Assembly (NCBI GenBank): GCA_034659995.1
Contig: JAYEIH010000008.1
Span: 1-26,843, forward strand
Direction: 5' to 3'
Length of the DNA: 26,843 nucleotides
Source of the DNA: JAYEIH01 sp034659995
GTDB lineage: Archaea; Methanobacteriota_B; Thermococci; Methanofastidiosales; B48-G16
In this document: positions 13,426 to 21,085 of the stretch, piece after piece
Layout: every line of letters begins with the position of its first letter
Position numbering within the stretch: position 1 is the first letter of the stretch
Notes under the pieces: model-generated
The model's input: only the letters and a program-made list of their open reading frames with translations
What the model was told of the DNA's origin: nothing
The model's database searches: none
Program-made: the position numbers and the translations under genes

Positions 13426-15306
13426 ATGTTTCAACTCCGCACCGATCTGACGCCGAAAGGAGATCAGCAGCAGGCCATAGAAAAGTTATCTTCGGGGCTG
13501 GGAAAGCACCGGTACCAGACACTCCTTGGCGTTACCGGTTCAGGAAAGACCTTTACCATCGCCAACGTCATTGCAAAAGTAAATCTTCCCACGCTTGTAA
13601 TCTCACCGAACAAAATTCTTGCTGCTCAGCTATACCTGGAATTTAAGGAGCTTTTTCCGGAGAACAGCGTGGAATACTTCGTTTCTTTTTACGATTACTA
13701 CAGACCTGAGGCATATATCCCCAAAAGGGATCTTTTTCTGGAGAAAAAATTTGAACTGAATGAGGATCTTGAGATGCTAAAAATGAAAGCAACCACATCG
13801 CTCCAGGAAAGGAAGGATGTAATAGTCGTCGCAAGCGTATCCTGCCTATACAACGTGGGGAAACCCACCAAATTTAGAAAAATGGCGCTTTATATGGAAA
13901 AAGGAGAGGAGTATAACAGAAAAGAAATTTTGGACAGACTAGTGGAAATGCAGTACAACAGGAACGATTACTCACTCAGTCCAGGAACTTTCAGGCTCAG
14001 AGGCGAAATTCTTGAGCTCTATCCTGTCTATTCCACTATAATTTACAGGGTGGAGTTCTTTGATAAAGAGGTGGAAAAGATCTCCTTTCTGAACCCAATA
14101 ACGAGGAAGGGTAGTACAAAAAAATTTGTGAGGATATATCCTGCGAAACACTACATGGTGCAGAAAGAAAGGGTGAAAAAGGCGGTCAGGACCATAAAGG
14201 AGGATCTGGAGAAAAGGGTAGAATCCCTAAATAATGAAAATAAGTTGATAGAGGCCCAAAGGCTCAAGGAACGAGTAAACTACGACATAGAGATGTTAAA
14301 AGCAACGGGATACTGTAGAGGAATAGAGAATTACTCAGTATACTTTGAAGACCGTTCTCGCGGAGAAAGGCCGTACAGTCTTCTGGATCACTTCCCCGAG
14401 GATTTCCTAATGGTTATCGATGAGTCCCATATAACAATTCCACAGATAAGGAGTATGTACAAGGGGGGCAGAACGAGAAAAAGTACGTTGATCGGACATG
14501 GGTTTAGACTGCCAAGCGCCTTTGATAATAGGCCTCTGAGATGGGGTGAGTTCAAAAAATATATGAAAAGGGTCATCTTTATGTCAGCTACTCCGAGAGA
14601 GTACGAGCGCAAGATCTCTTATGTAGTAGAGCAGCTAGTGCGTCCCACCGGCGTTCTTGAGCCAAAAATTACGATAAAAAAGCAGGACATGAATGCATTG
14701 GTACAAAAGATAAAGAGGAAAAGGAGGGCACTAGTAATAACAGTAACAAAAAGAGAGGCAGAGAAAATCGCTGAGTATTTAAATGGTGGGGGTATTGCTA
14801 CGGAGTATCTCCACTCTGATATCAATACAGAGGAAAGAGTGGAGATCATAAAAAATCTGCGCCTGGGAAGAACGGACTGCGTTGTTGGAATAAACCTCCT
14901 GAGAGAAGGGTTGGACCTCCCCGAGGTTCCGTTTGTGGCCATACTCCACGCCGATAAGAGAGGGTTCCTGCGAACAGATACTGCACTCATACAGATAATG
15001 GGCCGGGTCTCGAGAAATACGGAGGGCGAGGTTATACTCTATGCCGATGAAACCGCAGATGCTATGAAAAAGGCGATCAGGGAGATAGAGAGAAGGCGGA
15101 AGATACAGAAAAAATTCAATGAAGAACACGACATCACACCAAAAACGATAAAGAAAAAAGTCTATTCCGGCCTTCTGAAGAAAAAAATTAGTAAAAAGGA
15201 GAAGAAGATCGAAGAATTGAAAATAGAGATGGAAAAAGCCTTTGAAGGCTTGGATTTTGTTAAAGCTGTTGAGTTGCGGGAAAAGATCATTGACCTGGAG
15301 AGCTGA
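13426..15306 (+). CDS. uvrB: UvrB, excinuclease ABC subunit B
   Basis: 626 aa, slightly shorter than the bacterial 660-670. The N-terminus MFQLRTDLTPKGDQQQAIEKL is canonical. Walker A is GVTGSGKT (35-42). The beta-hairpin that clamps damaged DNA starts at FYDYYRPEAYIPK (88-100). DESH (332-335) is the Walker B box. REGLDLPEV and QIMGRVSRN are late helicase motifs, and a UVR motif occupies the final ~35 residues, which contacts UvrC or UvrA. It verifies DNA damage handed over by UvrA and recruits UvrC for incision. UvrABC reached archaea from bacteria and is found in many mesophilic groups. Neither uvrA nor uvrC is in this window, which is common. Some positions diverge from the bacterial consensus (KRDLFLEKKFELNEDLEML in the hairpin). 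Confidence 0.96.
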   Translation: MFQLRTDLTPKGDQQQAIEKLSSGLGKHRYQTLLGVTGSGKTFTIANVIAKVNLPTLVISPNKILAAQLYLEFKELFPENSVEYFVSFYDYYRPEAYIPKRDLFLEKKFELNEDLEMLKMKATTSLQERKDVIVVASVSCLYNVGKPTKFRKMALYMEKGEEYNRKEILDRLVEMQYNRNDYSLSPGTFRLRGEILELYPVYSTIIYRVEFFDKEVEKISFLNPITRKGSTKKFVRIYPAKHYMVQKERVKKAVRTIKEDLEKRVESLNNENKLIEAQRLKERVNYDIEMLKATGYCRGIENYSVYFEDRSRGERPYSLLDHFPEDFLMVIDESHITIPQIRSMYKGGRTRKSTLIGHGFRLPSAFDNRPLRWGEFKKYMKRVIFMSATPREYERKISYVVEQLVRPTGVLEPKITIKKQDMNALVQKIKRKRRALVITVTKREAEKIAEYLNGGGIATEYLHSDINTEERVEIIKNLRLGRTDCVVGINLLREGLDLPEVPFVAILHADKRGFLRTDTALIQIMGRVSRNTEGEVILYADETADAMKKAIREIERRRKIQKKFNEEHDITPKTIKKKVYSGLLKKKISKKEKKIEELKIEMEKAFEGLDFVKAVELREKIIDLES

Positions 15307-15411
15307 TCTGCAAAAGAGCTATATTATTGATAAAATAGTATTTTTGATGGAGAAGGTTAAAGATAAACTATTTAAAGATCAAAGTATATAAAAGGCAAAA
15401 GATGTGATATC

Positions 15412-15720
15412 ATGACAAAAATAAAAAGAAGAAATCCAGCATTGGTAATAATATTCTCTATTATTACTTTTGGAATATACGAGTTATATTGGTTTGTAAA
15501 AACAAAGAATGAAATAAATGGTTTGGGGGCAGAGATACCCACCGCATGGCTACTGATAATACCCATAGCCAATATATACTTGATATACAAATATTGTGAA
15601 GGATTCACTAACTATATTAAAAAAGGAGAGAGTACCATAGTATGGTTTTTACTATGGTTAGTCATATCTCCAGTTGCTATGATCCTAATCCAATTGGAGT
15701 TGAACAAATTGGCGGAGTAG
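15412..15720 (+). CDS. DUF4234-like small membrane protein
   Basis: 102 aa. R-x-PALVIIFSIITFGIYELYWFVKTKNEIN, followed by IPTAWLLIIPIANIYLIYKYCEGF, follows the DUF4234 pattern (a first membrane hairpin ending in TxGIYxxYW, an ExN, then a second segment). A third hydrophobic stretch (VWFLLWLVISPVAMILIQ) precedes a short tail. Three membrane helices are expected. Function of the family is not known. A TATA-like AGTATATAAAAGG lies about 30 bases upstream of the ATG, giving a short leader with GTGATATC near the start. An unrecognised small gene begins six bases after its stop codon and may be co-transcribed. Confidence 0.8.
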   Translation: MTKIKRRNPALVIIFSIITFGIYELYWFVKTKNEINGLGAEIPTAWLLIIPIANIYLIYKYCEGFTNYIKKGESTIVWFLLWLVISPVAMILIQLELNKLAE

Positions 15721-15726
15721 GCCAAC

Positions 15727-15906
15727 ATGAGCAAGGATTTGGAATTCTGTGGTTACTTCGCACCTCTCCCTTTGGACTCACCCAATTACCTTCAGCGAGC
15801 TTCCTTTATCCACGAGGGATTATATGAAATGATGGATTCAAGGGGGTGGCAATTTTTTCAAGATGCTGTCCGTAAACTTTATAATGAAGCTATGATAATA
15901 TTATAG
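15727..15906 (+). CDS. Unrecognised 59-aa protein containing the duplicated segment
   Basis: ATG at 15727 to TAG at 15904-15906, 59 aa. The composition looks protein-like: APLPLDSPNYLQRASFIHEG then LYEMMDSRGWQFFQDAVRKL and a hydrophobic end. No family is recognised; it could be a complete small protein or the N-terminal stub of a longer one. Residues about 15-29 are encoded by a 46-bp segment that occurs again, identical, at 16499-16544 and in the same reading frame there. It starts six bases after the DUF4234-like gene and ends seven bases before the antitoxin ATG, so all may be transcribed together. Confidence 0.45.
   Translation: MSKDLEFCGYFAPLPLDSPNYLQRASFIHEGLYEMMDSRGWQFFQDAVRKLYNEAMIIL
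15768..15813. repeat. 46-bp direct repeat, copy 1
   Basis: Begins CCCTTTGGACTCACCC and ends TTCCTTTATCCAC; identical to 16499-16544 over 46 bases. The copies lie 731 bases apart and bracket the toxin-antitoxin genes. After the match the sequences diverge, with CACGAG here against CACAAG in copy 2. Confidence 0.95.
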
Positions 15907-15913
15907 CGATACT

Positions 15914-16153
15914 ATGTCTTCAATAAATGTAAAAATTCCAGAACCGTTGAAGGATGAGATAGATGATTTCATCAAGGATCATCCGTACTACCTCAGTAAA
16001 AGTGAACTGGTCCGAGATGCTATTCGCCATCTGATCCACGAAGAGCATCGATTATCAGGAGAGACCTTGCGAGTCATAGCGGAGGGGAAGGAGCAGATGA
16101 AAAGAGGTGAAGGAAAGACCCTTACCGAAGTGAGGAAAGAGTTGGATGGTTGA
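15914..16153 (+). CDS. Ribbon-helix-helix antitoxin (ParD/CopG/RelB-like)
   Basis: 79 aa. The N-terminus INVKIPEPLKDEIDDFIKDH, followed by YLSKSELVRDAIRHLIHEE, is a ribbon-helix-helix DNA-binding domain: a beta strand and two helices. The charged C-terminal half would wrap the toxin. It should neutralise the downstream toxin and repress its own promoter. The stop overlaps the toxin start by eight bases, as is usual for such pairs. No ribosome site is obvious before the ATG; an AT-rich promoter-like region lies inside the preceding small gene. Confidence 0.88.
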   Translation: MSSINVKIPEPLKDEIDDFIKDHPYYLSKSELVRDAIRHLIHEEHRLSGETLRVIAEGKEQMKRGEGKTLTEVRKELDG

Positions 16154-16403
16154 GGTTTATTTTACTAATCCAGCGAAGGACCAGCTCGCCAGCTTGGAGA
16201 AAAAAGTGAGGGTGAGGATATACTCAAAGCTAGAGGAAATAAAAGACTGGCCCGAACATTTTCTGAAACCATTGACAGGTTATCCTTATTTCCGTCTTCG
16301 AGTGGGAGATTATAGGGTAATAATCGACTGGCATAAAGATAGGGATCAGCTTTGGGTAGTAGCTGTAGGGCATAGGAAGAACATCTATGAAAATAATTTT
16401 TAA
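16146..16403 (+). CDS. RelE/ParE family toxin
   Basis: 85 aa, the usual size. VYFTNPAKDQLASLEKKVRVRI opens the RelE/ParE fold. LKPLTGYPYFRLRVGDYRVIIDW is the conserved core (L-x-G-x-x-x-x-R-x-G-x-x-R), and VVAVGHRKNIYE is the C-terminal strand with HRKxxY. It probably cleaves mRNA on the ribosome (RelE) or inhibits gyrase (ParE); the HRKxxY ending fits RelE-like members better. It starts inside the antitoxin gene, so expression is coupled. The pair is bracketed by 46-bp direct repeats, suggesting recent rearrangement or insertion. Confidence 0.88.
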   Translation: MVEVYFTNPAKDQLASLEKKVRVRIYSKLEEIKDWPEHFLKPLTGYPYFRLRVGDYRVIIDWHKDRDQLWVVAVGHRKNIYENNF

Positions 16404-16498
16404 GGAAAATACACCATTACAACCTTGTAGAAGCCTCTCTTCTCCCATTACTCTATGTTTTCGCCTCCAAGACAAGATAACAGCGTACATCTGGTTCG

Positions 16499-16544
16499 CC
16501 CTTTGGACTCACCCAATTACCTTCAGCGAGCTTCCTTTATCCAC
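16499..16544. repeat. 46-bp direct repeat, copy 2
   Basis: Identical to 15768-15813. It is embedded in a short open frame (ATG 16455 to TAA 16562, 35 aa) that reads the repeat in the same phase as copy 1 (PLDSPNYLQRASFIH). This is probably a gene fragment left by duplication or recombination rather than a gene. Confidence 0.9.
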
Positions 16545-16631
16545 AAGACATCAGAAAAATAAAAAAATGGCTATTCCTTGACAGCCGAGACCTCATCGAC
16601 AGACACGCCATCCTCAAATCTTCACGAGTTT

Positions 16632-17630
16632 TCACGGAACGATAATCGTTCCTGCCTCACCCTTCAGTGCCTCGTTAGCCTTTTCCAGTGAGGTGATAAT
16701 AGCCTTTTCTCCCCCTGCTTCAATAAACCGAATGCAAGCTAAGATCTTTGGACCCATGCTTCCGGCAAGAAAATGACCCTTGTTGAGGTATTTTTTTGCC
16801 TCTGTAGTGGTCATTTTATGAAGGGGCTGTTGGTCATCTTCGCCAAAATTCAGGTAGACGAGATCAATATCCGTTAACACGAGAAAAATATCTGCATTAA
16901 CGGCCTCGGCAACTCTCTCGCCTGCTTTATCCTTATCTATAACACCATTTATACCCTCCAATATCCCATTCTTCTCAATGACGGGAACACCTCCGCCTCC
17001 GGAGGCTATCACAATCGCCCCTTTATTAACAAGGCGCCTTATAGCTCCTGCCTCCACAATTCGCAGCGGATCCGGTGAAGGAACAACACGCCTGAACCTA
17101 CTCGCCCCATTGGGCTTGACCCTTTTTATAACGTATCCTGTCATTTTTTTCTTCTTATATATATCACCAGAGGGGGGATTTAGTATATATCCTTTTTTTA
17201 GAAGCTTTCCTACTTCTTTCTCTGTAAAAAACTCCCCCACTGGTTTTGAAGGATCCTTAAAGTCCGGATCATCCTCTGAGACAGTTACCTGCGTGACAAC
17301 AGTGGCAATGGGTCTCTCTATTTTTTCCCTGACAAGTAAGTTCTGCAGAGTCTGCTGGATCATATAACCGATCTGCCCCTGAGTCATCGCACCGATAATA
17401 TCCATTGGCATGGCAGGTACTCTGTCCTTTGCCGTTTCCTGCTGTACCATGAGATTTCCGGACTGAGGACCATTACCATGAGTAATAACAACTCTATAGC
17501 CTTCCCTAATCAAATTCATTACTGCCTTAGATGCAGTCTCAACATTTCTGAACTGCTCCTTAGCTGTGCCCTTCTCATGAGCCTTTTTGATCGCGTTCCC
17601 TCCGAGAGCAACAACAACTGTCTTAACCAT
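16632..17630 (-). CDS. arcC: Carbamate kinase
   Basis: 332 aa from the ATG at 17630 (MVKTVVVALGGNAI), six bases after AGGTGATTTT. It belongs to the amino-acid kinase fold. HGNGPQSGNL, the Ala/Met-rich MDIIGAMTQGQIGYMIQQTL, RRVVPSPDP, ASGGGGVPVI and GSMGPKILACIRF are the successive carbamate-kinase motifs. It makes ATP from carbamoyl phosphate and ADP, or the reverse. A lysine-rich insert of about 15-20 residues between FFTEKEVGKLL and RFRRVVPSP makes it slightly longer than the bacterial enzyme. In archaea it can act in arginine or allantoin degradation or supply carbamoyl phosphate; no arcA or arcB gene is in this window. It is transcribed alone, divergent from the phosphatase gene. Confidence 0.95.
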   Translation of the reverse strand: MVKTVVVALGGNAIKKAHEKGTAKEQFRNVETASKAVMNLIREGYRVVITHGNGPQSGNLMVQQETAKDRVPAMPMDIIGAMTQGQIGYMIQQTLQNLLVREKIERPIATVVTQVTVSEDDPDFKDPSKPVGEFFTEKEVGKLLKKGYILNPPSGDIYKKKKMTGYVIKRVKPNGASRFRRVVPSPDPLRIVEAGAIRRLVNKGAIVIASGGGGVPVIEKNGILEGINGVIDKDKAGERVAEAVNADIFLVLTDIDLVYLNFGEDDQQPLHKMTTTEAKKYLNKGHFLAGSMGPKILACIRFIEAGGEKAIITSLEKANEALKGEAGTIIVP

Positions 17631-17744
17631 AAAATCACCTAAAAAATATATAAACGAATCATGAGTACGTAACATCTAAATTTTGTTCTCATAGGCCGTA
17701 TGTGTGCTTTACCTATATAAATCTTTTGTAAACATCGGCCAAAG

Positions 17745-17754
17745 CATTTTTATA
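17745..17754 (+). promoter_or_regulatory. TATA box for phosphoglycolate phosphatase gene
   Basis: ATTTTTATAG centred 27 bases before the ATG at 17777: a leaderless-type promoter. Confidence 0.55.
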
Positions 17755-17776
17755 GACAGAACGGTGTTATCTCTTC

Positions 17777-18445
17777 ATGACAGGACTCATAGTCTCTGAT
17801 ATCGATGGCACTTTAACAGACGGCAAGAGAAGGATAATCACAGAGGCTATCACTGTAATGCGGGAGGCAGAGAAAGCAGGTTTTAATATCTCCCTTTCTA
17901 CAGGGAACACTCTTGGGTACGCTCTTGGAGCCTCGAGACTCATTGGCACCTCAGGAGGAGTAATCGCTGAAGATGGCGGAATTATATCATATAAATCAAA
18001 GATTGAGATGCTTGGAACACTCGATGAACCGATGAAATGCTATGAGCTGATAAAGGAAAAAGCCGCTCTCCTGCCAACTTTTTTACGGAAAACGGAGGTT
18101 GTAGTCGATAATATTACGGTAGATGAGATTCTGGAGGTGGTAATGAATCACAATCTCGCCATAGAAGTTTGTGACTCCACATATGGTATCCATATAAAAA
18201 ACAGGGGGGTCAACAAGGGTACGGCCATGAAAAAACTCGCGGAGATGATGCAGATTCCCCTTGCGGATACTGTTTTCATAGGCGACAGCTACAACGATCT
18301 CCCAGCCTTTGAGGTGACTGGGTACAGTATTGCGGTGAAAAATGCAGTCCCAGAACTGAAGGAAATAGCAGATTATATCACAGAGGGATCATTTGGAGAA
18401 GGCGGTGCCGAGGCAGTACGGAAGATTATGGGAGAAGCGGTATAA
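17777..18445 (+). CDS. Archaeal phosphoglycolate phosphatase (HAD, Cof subfamily)
   Basis: 222 aa. HAD motif I is DIDGTLTD (nucleophile Asp8, second Asp10), motif II is LSTGNT, the conserved Lys is in VNKGTAMKKL, and motif IV is GDSYNDLPAF. A cap domain sits between motifs II and III. Length and motifs match the archaeal TA0175-type 2-phosphoglycolate phosphatase. It removes phosphate from 2-phosphoglycolate, a repair product, with Mg2+. A sugar-phosphate or phosphomannomutase-like role is possible, because Cof-type enzymes are promiscuous. It is transcribed alone, apparently from a leaderless promoter. Confidence 0.9.
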   Translation: MTGLIVSDIDGTLTDGKRRIITEAITVMREAEKAGFNISLSTGNTLGYALGASRLIGTSGGVIAEDGGIISYKSKIEMLGTLDEPMKCYELIKEKAALLPTFLRKTEVVVDNITVDEILEVVMNHNLAIEVCDSTYGIHIKNRGVNKGTAMKKLAEMMQIPLADTVFIGDSYNDLPAFEVTGYSIAVKNAVPELKEIADYITEGSFGEGGAEAVRKIMGEAV

Positions 18446-18503
18446 TCTACTTTTTCCGTCCTTTTAGTTTTCAATCAACTCCAGCACGTACTCCAGCATC
18501 TCA

Positions 18504-18641
18504 TCACCTATACGCCACGTAGATATCCCCTTCTATCGTTGCACCGTCTTTGAAGAAATGATGAACGAAGTAGAGATTGCCGTCATTATCCAGTGTTGGC
18601 TCGCAGGCAAACTGAGAGATGATGAGTTCGGGCTCCTGTCT
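18504..18641 (-). pseudogene. C-terminal remnant of a PD40/TolB-like repeat protein
   Basis: A 45-codon open stretch ends with TGA and reads EPELIISQFACEPTLDNDG then NLYFVHHFFKDGATIEGDIY and VAYR. This looks like the last blade of a WD40-like (PD40/TolB) beta-propeller protein: EPxLxxDGxxLYFVHH...DIYVAxR. A stop codon and unrelated sequence lie upstream, no start is available and the rest of the gene is not present, so it is a remnant. It lies in the 402-base gap between the phosphatase gene and rtcB, whose rest (outside the zinc-ribbon frame) holds nothing recognisable. Confidence 0.55.
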
Positions 18642-18684
18642 TCATATGCACACTATTACCGAACAAATAAATGTCCATTGATCG

Positions 18685-18855
18685 TTAATCTCCGCCTTTT
18701 TCTTTCTGTTTCTTTTTCCATTCCTTAGAGTAAGTGGGATCGTTTGGAACCTCGCACATCCATCTGTTTGCCCTCACCTTCCACGTGAACTCGGACTCGT
18801 CTTTCTCTATTTGGCTGATATGTTTTGATCCGCAGTTTGGACATTTTTCACCCCT
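18685..18855 (-). pseudogene. Zinc-ribbon reading frame without a start codon, just after rtcB
   Basis: An open frame of 56 codons on the minus strand reads GEKCPNCGSKHISQIEKDE then SEFTWKVRANRWMCEVPND and a Lys-rich tail ending GGD. CPNCGS is a typical zinc-ribbon half; the second half has one Cys (WMCEV) instead of CxxC. No ATG, GTG or TTG starts the frame. The ATG that does follow AGGGGTGA (three bases after the rtcB stop) is in another frame. So it is either a one-base frameshift, in the gene or the assembly, or a decayed gene. The frame overlaps the rtcB stop by eight bases. Confidence 0.5.
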
Positions 18856-20299
18856 TCACATTGAGTATGGGCTTTACCTTCGCTACTTTTTTTGCGATTC
18901 CCGCCTCATCAACACACTCGACAACGTTGACAATATCCTTGTACGCTCCGGGCGCTTCCTCTGCAATACCTGCCATTGAGTGGCCCTTTACATGGATGCC
19001 TTTACTTTTCAGGTCTTTTGCCACAGTCTCCCCCCAGTACTTTCTTTTGGCCTTATTCCTGCTCATCGCCCTTCCTGCCCCATGAATCGCCGATCCGAAG
19101 GTCTCATTCATTCCTCTCTCTGTACCGCGAAGAATATAAGAGCATGTGCCCATCGTGCCGCCGACTAAGACGGGCTGTCCGACCTTTCTGTACTCCTTTG
19201 GTATCTCTTTTCTTCCGGGACCAAAGGCTCTGGTGGCTCCTTTTCTATGGAGATAGAGGAGTTTTTTCTTTCCATTCAGTCTGTGATACTCCTTTTTGCA
19301 TGTATTATGGCCTATGGAATAGAGTTTCGGCAGTTCCTCTTCCGGAAAGATCTCTTTAAAACTTTTTCTTATGAGATGAGTCAGAATCTCGTGGTTCGCA
19401 AAGGCACAGTTCATTCCACAGCATACGGCAGAAAAATACTGCTGCCCTTCCTTCGAATCAATGGGTGCACAGACAAGTTCTCTATCCCGAATTTCTATAT
19501 TGTACTTCTTCGTAGCCTTGGCAAGTATTTTGAGGTAATCCGTGCCTATCTGATGCCCTAATGCTCTGGAACCACAGTGAAATGAAACAGGCACATCCTT
19601 CTCTTCAAGGCCGTAGACCTTTGCGGCCCGGGGATCGTAGATCTCATCCACATACTGCACCTCCACATAATGGTTTCCGGAACCCAGGGTGCCCATCTCC
19701 TTCAACTGCCGCTTTTTTGCCTTTGTGCTGACATTCTCCGGTTTTGCCTCTTCCATCCTACCATTTTCCTCAATGAATTCCAGGTCCTCTTCTCTGCCGT
19801 AGCCCTGTTTAATCGCCCACTCGGCACCGCCTCTGAGCACCTCATCTATTTCAGATACATTCAGGGCAATATCTCCTTTCGAACCGAGACCTGCGGGGAC
19901 AGTGTTGTATAACGAGTTCAAAAGTTGTCTGGCATTTTTTCTGATATCTTCTTCTTTCAATGACGTCTTCAGATTGGTGACAGAGCAGTTGATATCGAAC
20001 CCTATACCACCCATGGTGATAACGCCGTCCTCCGTATCAAAGGCCGCAACACCGCCTATGGGAAACCCATACCCGGGATGAACATCGCTCAACGCGATGC
20101 TCGCTTTCCGGATGCCGGGCAGACATGCTACATTACTTATCTGTTTTAACGCATTCCAGTCCTTCCCAAGCTCCACGTCTCTTTTTAAATGATCGATTAT
20201 CTGTTTATTACCGTAAATAACACCAGGTACGCGCATACTCTCCTGTTGCGGCAGTTTCCACTTGTACTCCGTAACCTTTTCGAGGTTGAGCAGATCCAT
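18848..20299 (-). CDS. rtcB: RNA-splicing ligase RtcB
   Basis: 483 aa, the family length, with no intein. The N-terminus (YKWKLPQQESMRVPGVIY) and SDVHPGYGFPIGGVAAF are typical. FDINC holds the metal-binding Cys105 (with Ser following, where most have Gly). FHCGSRALGHQ and NCAFANHE are active-site segments, and IHGAGRAMSR holds the guanylylated His406. The protein ends PILNVKG. It joins 2',3'-cyclic phosphate ends to 5'-OH ends using GTP, for tRNA intron splicing and RNA repair. The ATG at 20299 was chosen because AGGTGA lies five bases before it. The archease gene ends just upstream, so the two form an operon. Confidence 0.97.
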   Translation of the reverse strand: MDLLNLEKVTEYKWKLPQQESMRVPGVIYGNKQIIDHLKRDVELGKDWNALKQISNVACLPGIRKASIALSDVHPGYGFPIGGVAAFDTEDGVITMGGIGFDINCSVTNLKTSLKEEDIRKNARQLLNSLYNTVPAGLGSKGDIALNVSEIDEVLRGGAEWAIKQGYGREEDLEFIEENGRMEEAKPENVSTKAKKRQLKEMGTLGSGNHYVEVQYVDEIYDPRAAKVYGLEEKDVPVSFHCGSRALGHQIGTDYLKILAKATKKYNIEIRDRELVCAPIDSKEGQQYFSAVCCGMNCAFANHEILTHLIRKSFKEIFPEEELPKLYSIGHNTCKKEYHRLNGKKKLLYLHRKGATRAFGPGRKEIPKEYRKVGQPVLVGGTMGTCSYILRGTERGMNETFGSAIHGAGRAMSRNKAKRKYWGETVAKDLKSKGIHVKGHSMAGIAEEAPGAYKDIVNVVECVDEAGIAKKVAKVKPILNVKG

Positions 20300-20308
20300 T
20301 CCCATCAC

Positions 20309-20731
20309 CTATACATCTACAACGCATTCTATAAATAATTTTTCGTTTTTTCTCCCCTTTCGCAATCCGGAGTAGGTGGCAGCCTTCACCTCCAGTTTTG
20401 GCCGGTGCTTTCTTCGATTAAATCGCTCTCCTGAGGCTGTTCCTTCTAACTGATAGCACTCGTTCTCTCCGTAAATTTTCACCTCAAACTCCGAAAAACT
20501 CATCTCCTCCAGATCTTTCTGCGCAAGAAGCTCATTGAGCCACTCAATAAAAAGCGTCTCTGTATCCGGGGCTTCGCACAGTATCTTTACACTGCGTTCC
20601 GTTCTGACCCTTTCAATATCCATCATGATCGAAAAGAGTGCTTTTGCTCCGTTTCTAAACAGTTCCTCTATTGTGGTGCCATAGGCACGTATGCCCATAT
20701 CCGCCTCATGGTCCAGTAGTTCATAGTCCAT
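20309..20731 (-). CDS. Archease
   Basis: 140 aa from the ATG at 20731 (MDYELLDHEADMGIRAYG), which matches the family opening (the His-x-x-Asp region binds metal). LFIEWLNELL and the C-terminal ATYSGLRKGRKNEKLFIECVVDV are the other conserved blocks; the final Asp is part of the metal site. Archease promotes guanylylation of RtcB and multiple turnover and widens its nucleotide use. It lies directly upstream of rtcB with nine bases between its stop and the rtcB start, the common archaeal arrangement. A TATA-like ATTTAAACA at about 20772-20782 predicts a leader of about 20 nt. Confidence 0.95.
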   Translation of the reverse strand: MDYELLDHEADMGIRAYGTTIEELFRNGAKALFSIMMDIERVRTERSVKILCEAPDTETLFIEWLNELLAQKDLEEMSFSEFEVKIYGENECYQLEGTASGERFNRRKHRPKLEVKAATYSGLRKGRKNEKLFIECVVDV

Positions 20732-20889
20732 GGTACAACCTGTCTGCAAATGGTTAATAAACTGATCCTTGTTTAAATCATTTCCTTGGCTTCTTTCCTG
20801 ATCTCCTCCTCAAAGAATTTATTTGGCATCTGCCTCATCTGCCCCTACTCTCTTGTTATTTTATCTAACAAAGCTTTTATTTCATTTTT

Positions 20890-21042
20890 TTAGAATTTCG
20901 GTATCTCAAGAAGCATGGACATAGAGAGTTGCCTCCAAGGTATGGCATATAGGTCCGGAGGAAGGAAATATGCGACAACGCCAATAATAAAGGTCCCGAG
21001 AATAAGTACGGGAAGGATGTACACAGAGTGACGGTACCACAA
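20890..21042 (-). CDS. Possible 50-aa membrane protein or remnant
   Basis: TTG at 21042 to TAA at 20890, 50 aa. It is dominated by one strong membrane segment (residues about 8-27: YILPVLILGTFIIGVVAYF), followed by LPPDLYAIPWRQLSM and a short tail. The start is uncertain: TTG at 21042 follows AAAGGA by two bases, and GTG at residue 7 is another choice. The promoter region is shared with priS. No family is recognised. The residue pattern is convincingly membrane-like, but it could be the C-terminal remnant of a larger gene. Confidence 0.35.
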   Translation of the reverse strand: MWYRHSVYILPVLILGTFIIGVVAYFLPPDLYAIPWRQLSMSMLLEIPKF

Positions 21043-21054
21043 AGTCCTTTCGTA

Positions 21055-21065
21055 ACCTTTTTATC
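21055..21065 (+). promoter_or_regulatory. TATA box for priS
   Basis: AACCTTTTTATCC centred 25 bases before the ATG at 21086: leaderless type. Confidence 0.55.
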
Positions 21066-21085
21066 CCTCTCCGTAAAAAAGAATT

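Larger units (their letters stand above)
20732..21085. other. 354-base intergenic region between archease and priS
   Basis: It holds the archease TATA box (about 20772-20782, minus), the priS TATA box (21055-21065, plus) and a possible small membrane-protein gene (20890-21042, minus). A 21-codon minus frame at 20773-20838 overlaps the archease promoter and is too short to call. I see no repeat or RNA gene. Confidence 0.5.

Noticed and set aside
16563..16631. Minus frame RFEDGVSVDEVSAVKE before a stop, downstream of carbamate kinase
   Set aside because: Only 16 codons after a stop, with no start; could be a remnant but too short to call.
20773..20838. 21-codon minus frame (MRQMPNKFFEEEIRKEAKEMI-like, two parts)
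   Set aside because: Too short and overlaps the archease promoter; may be a remnant but cannot be supported.
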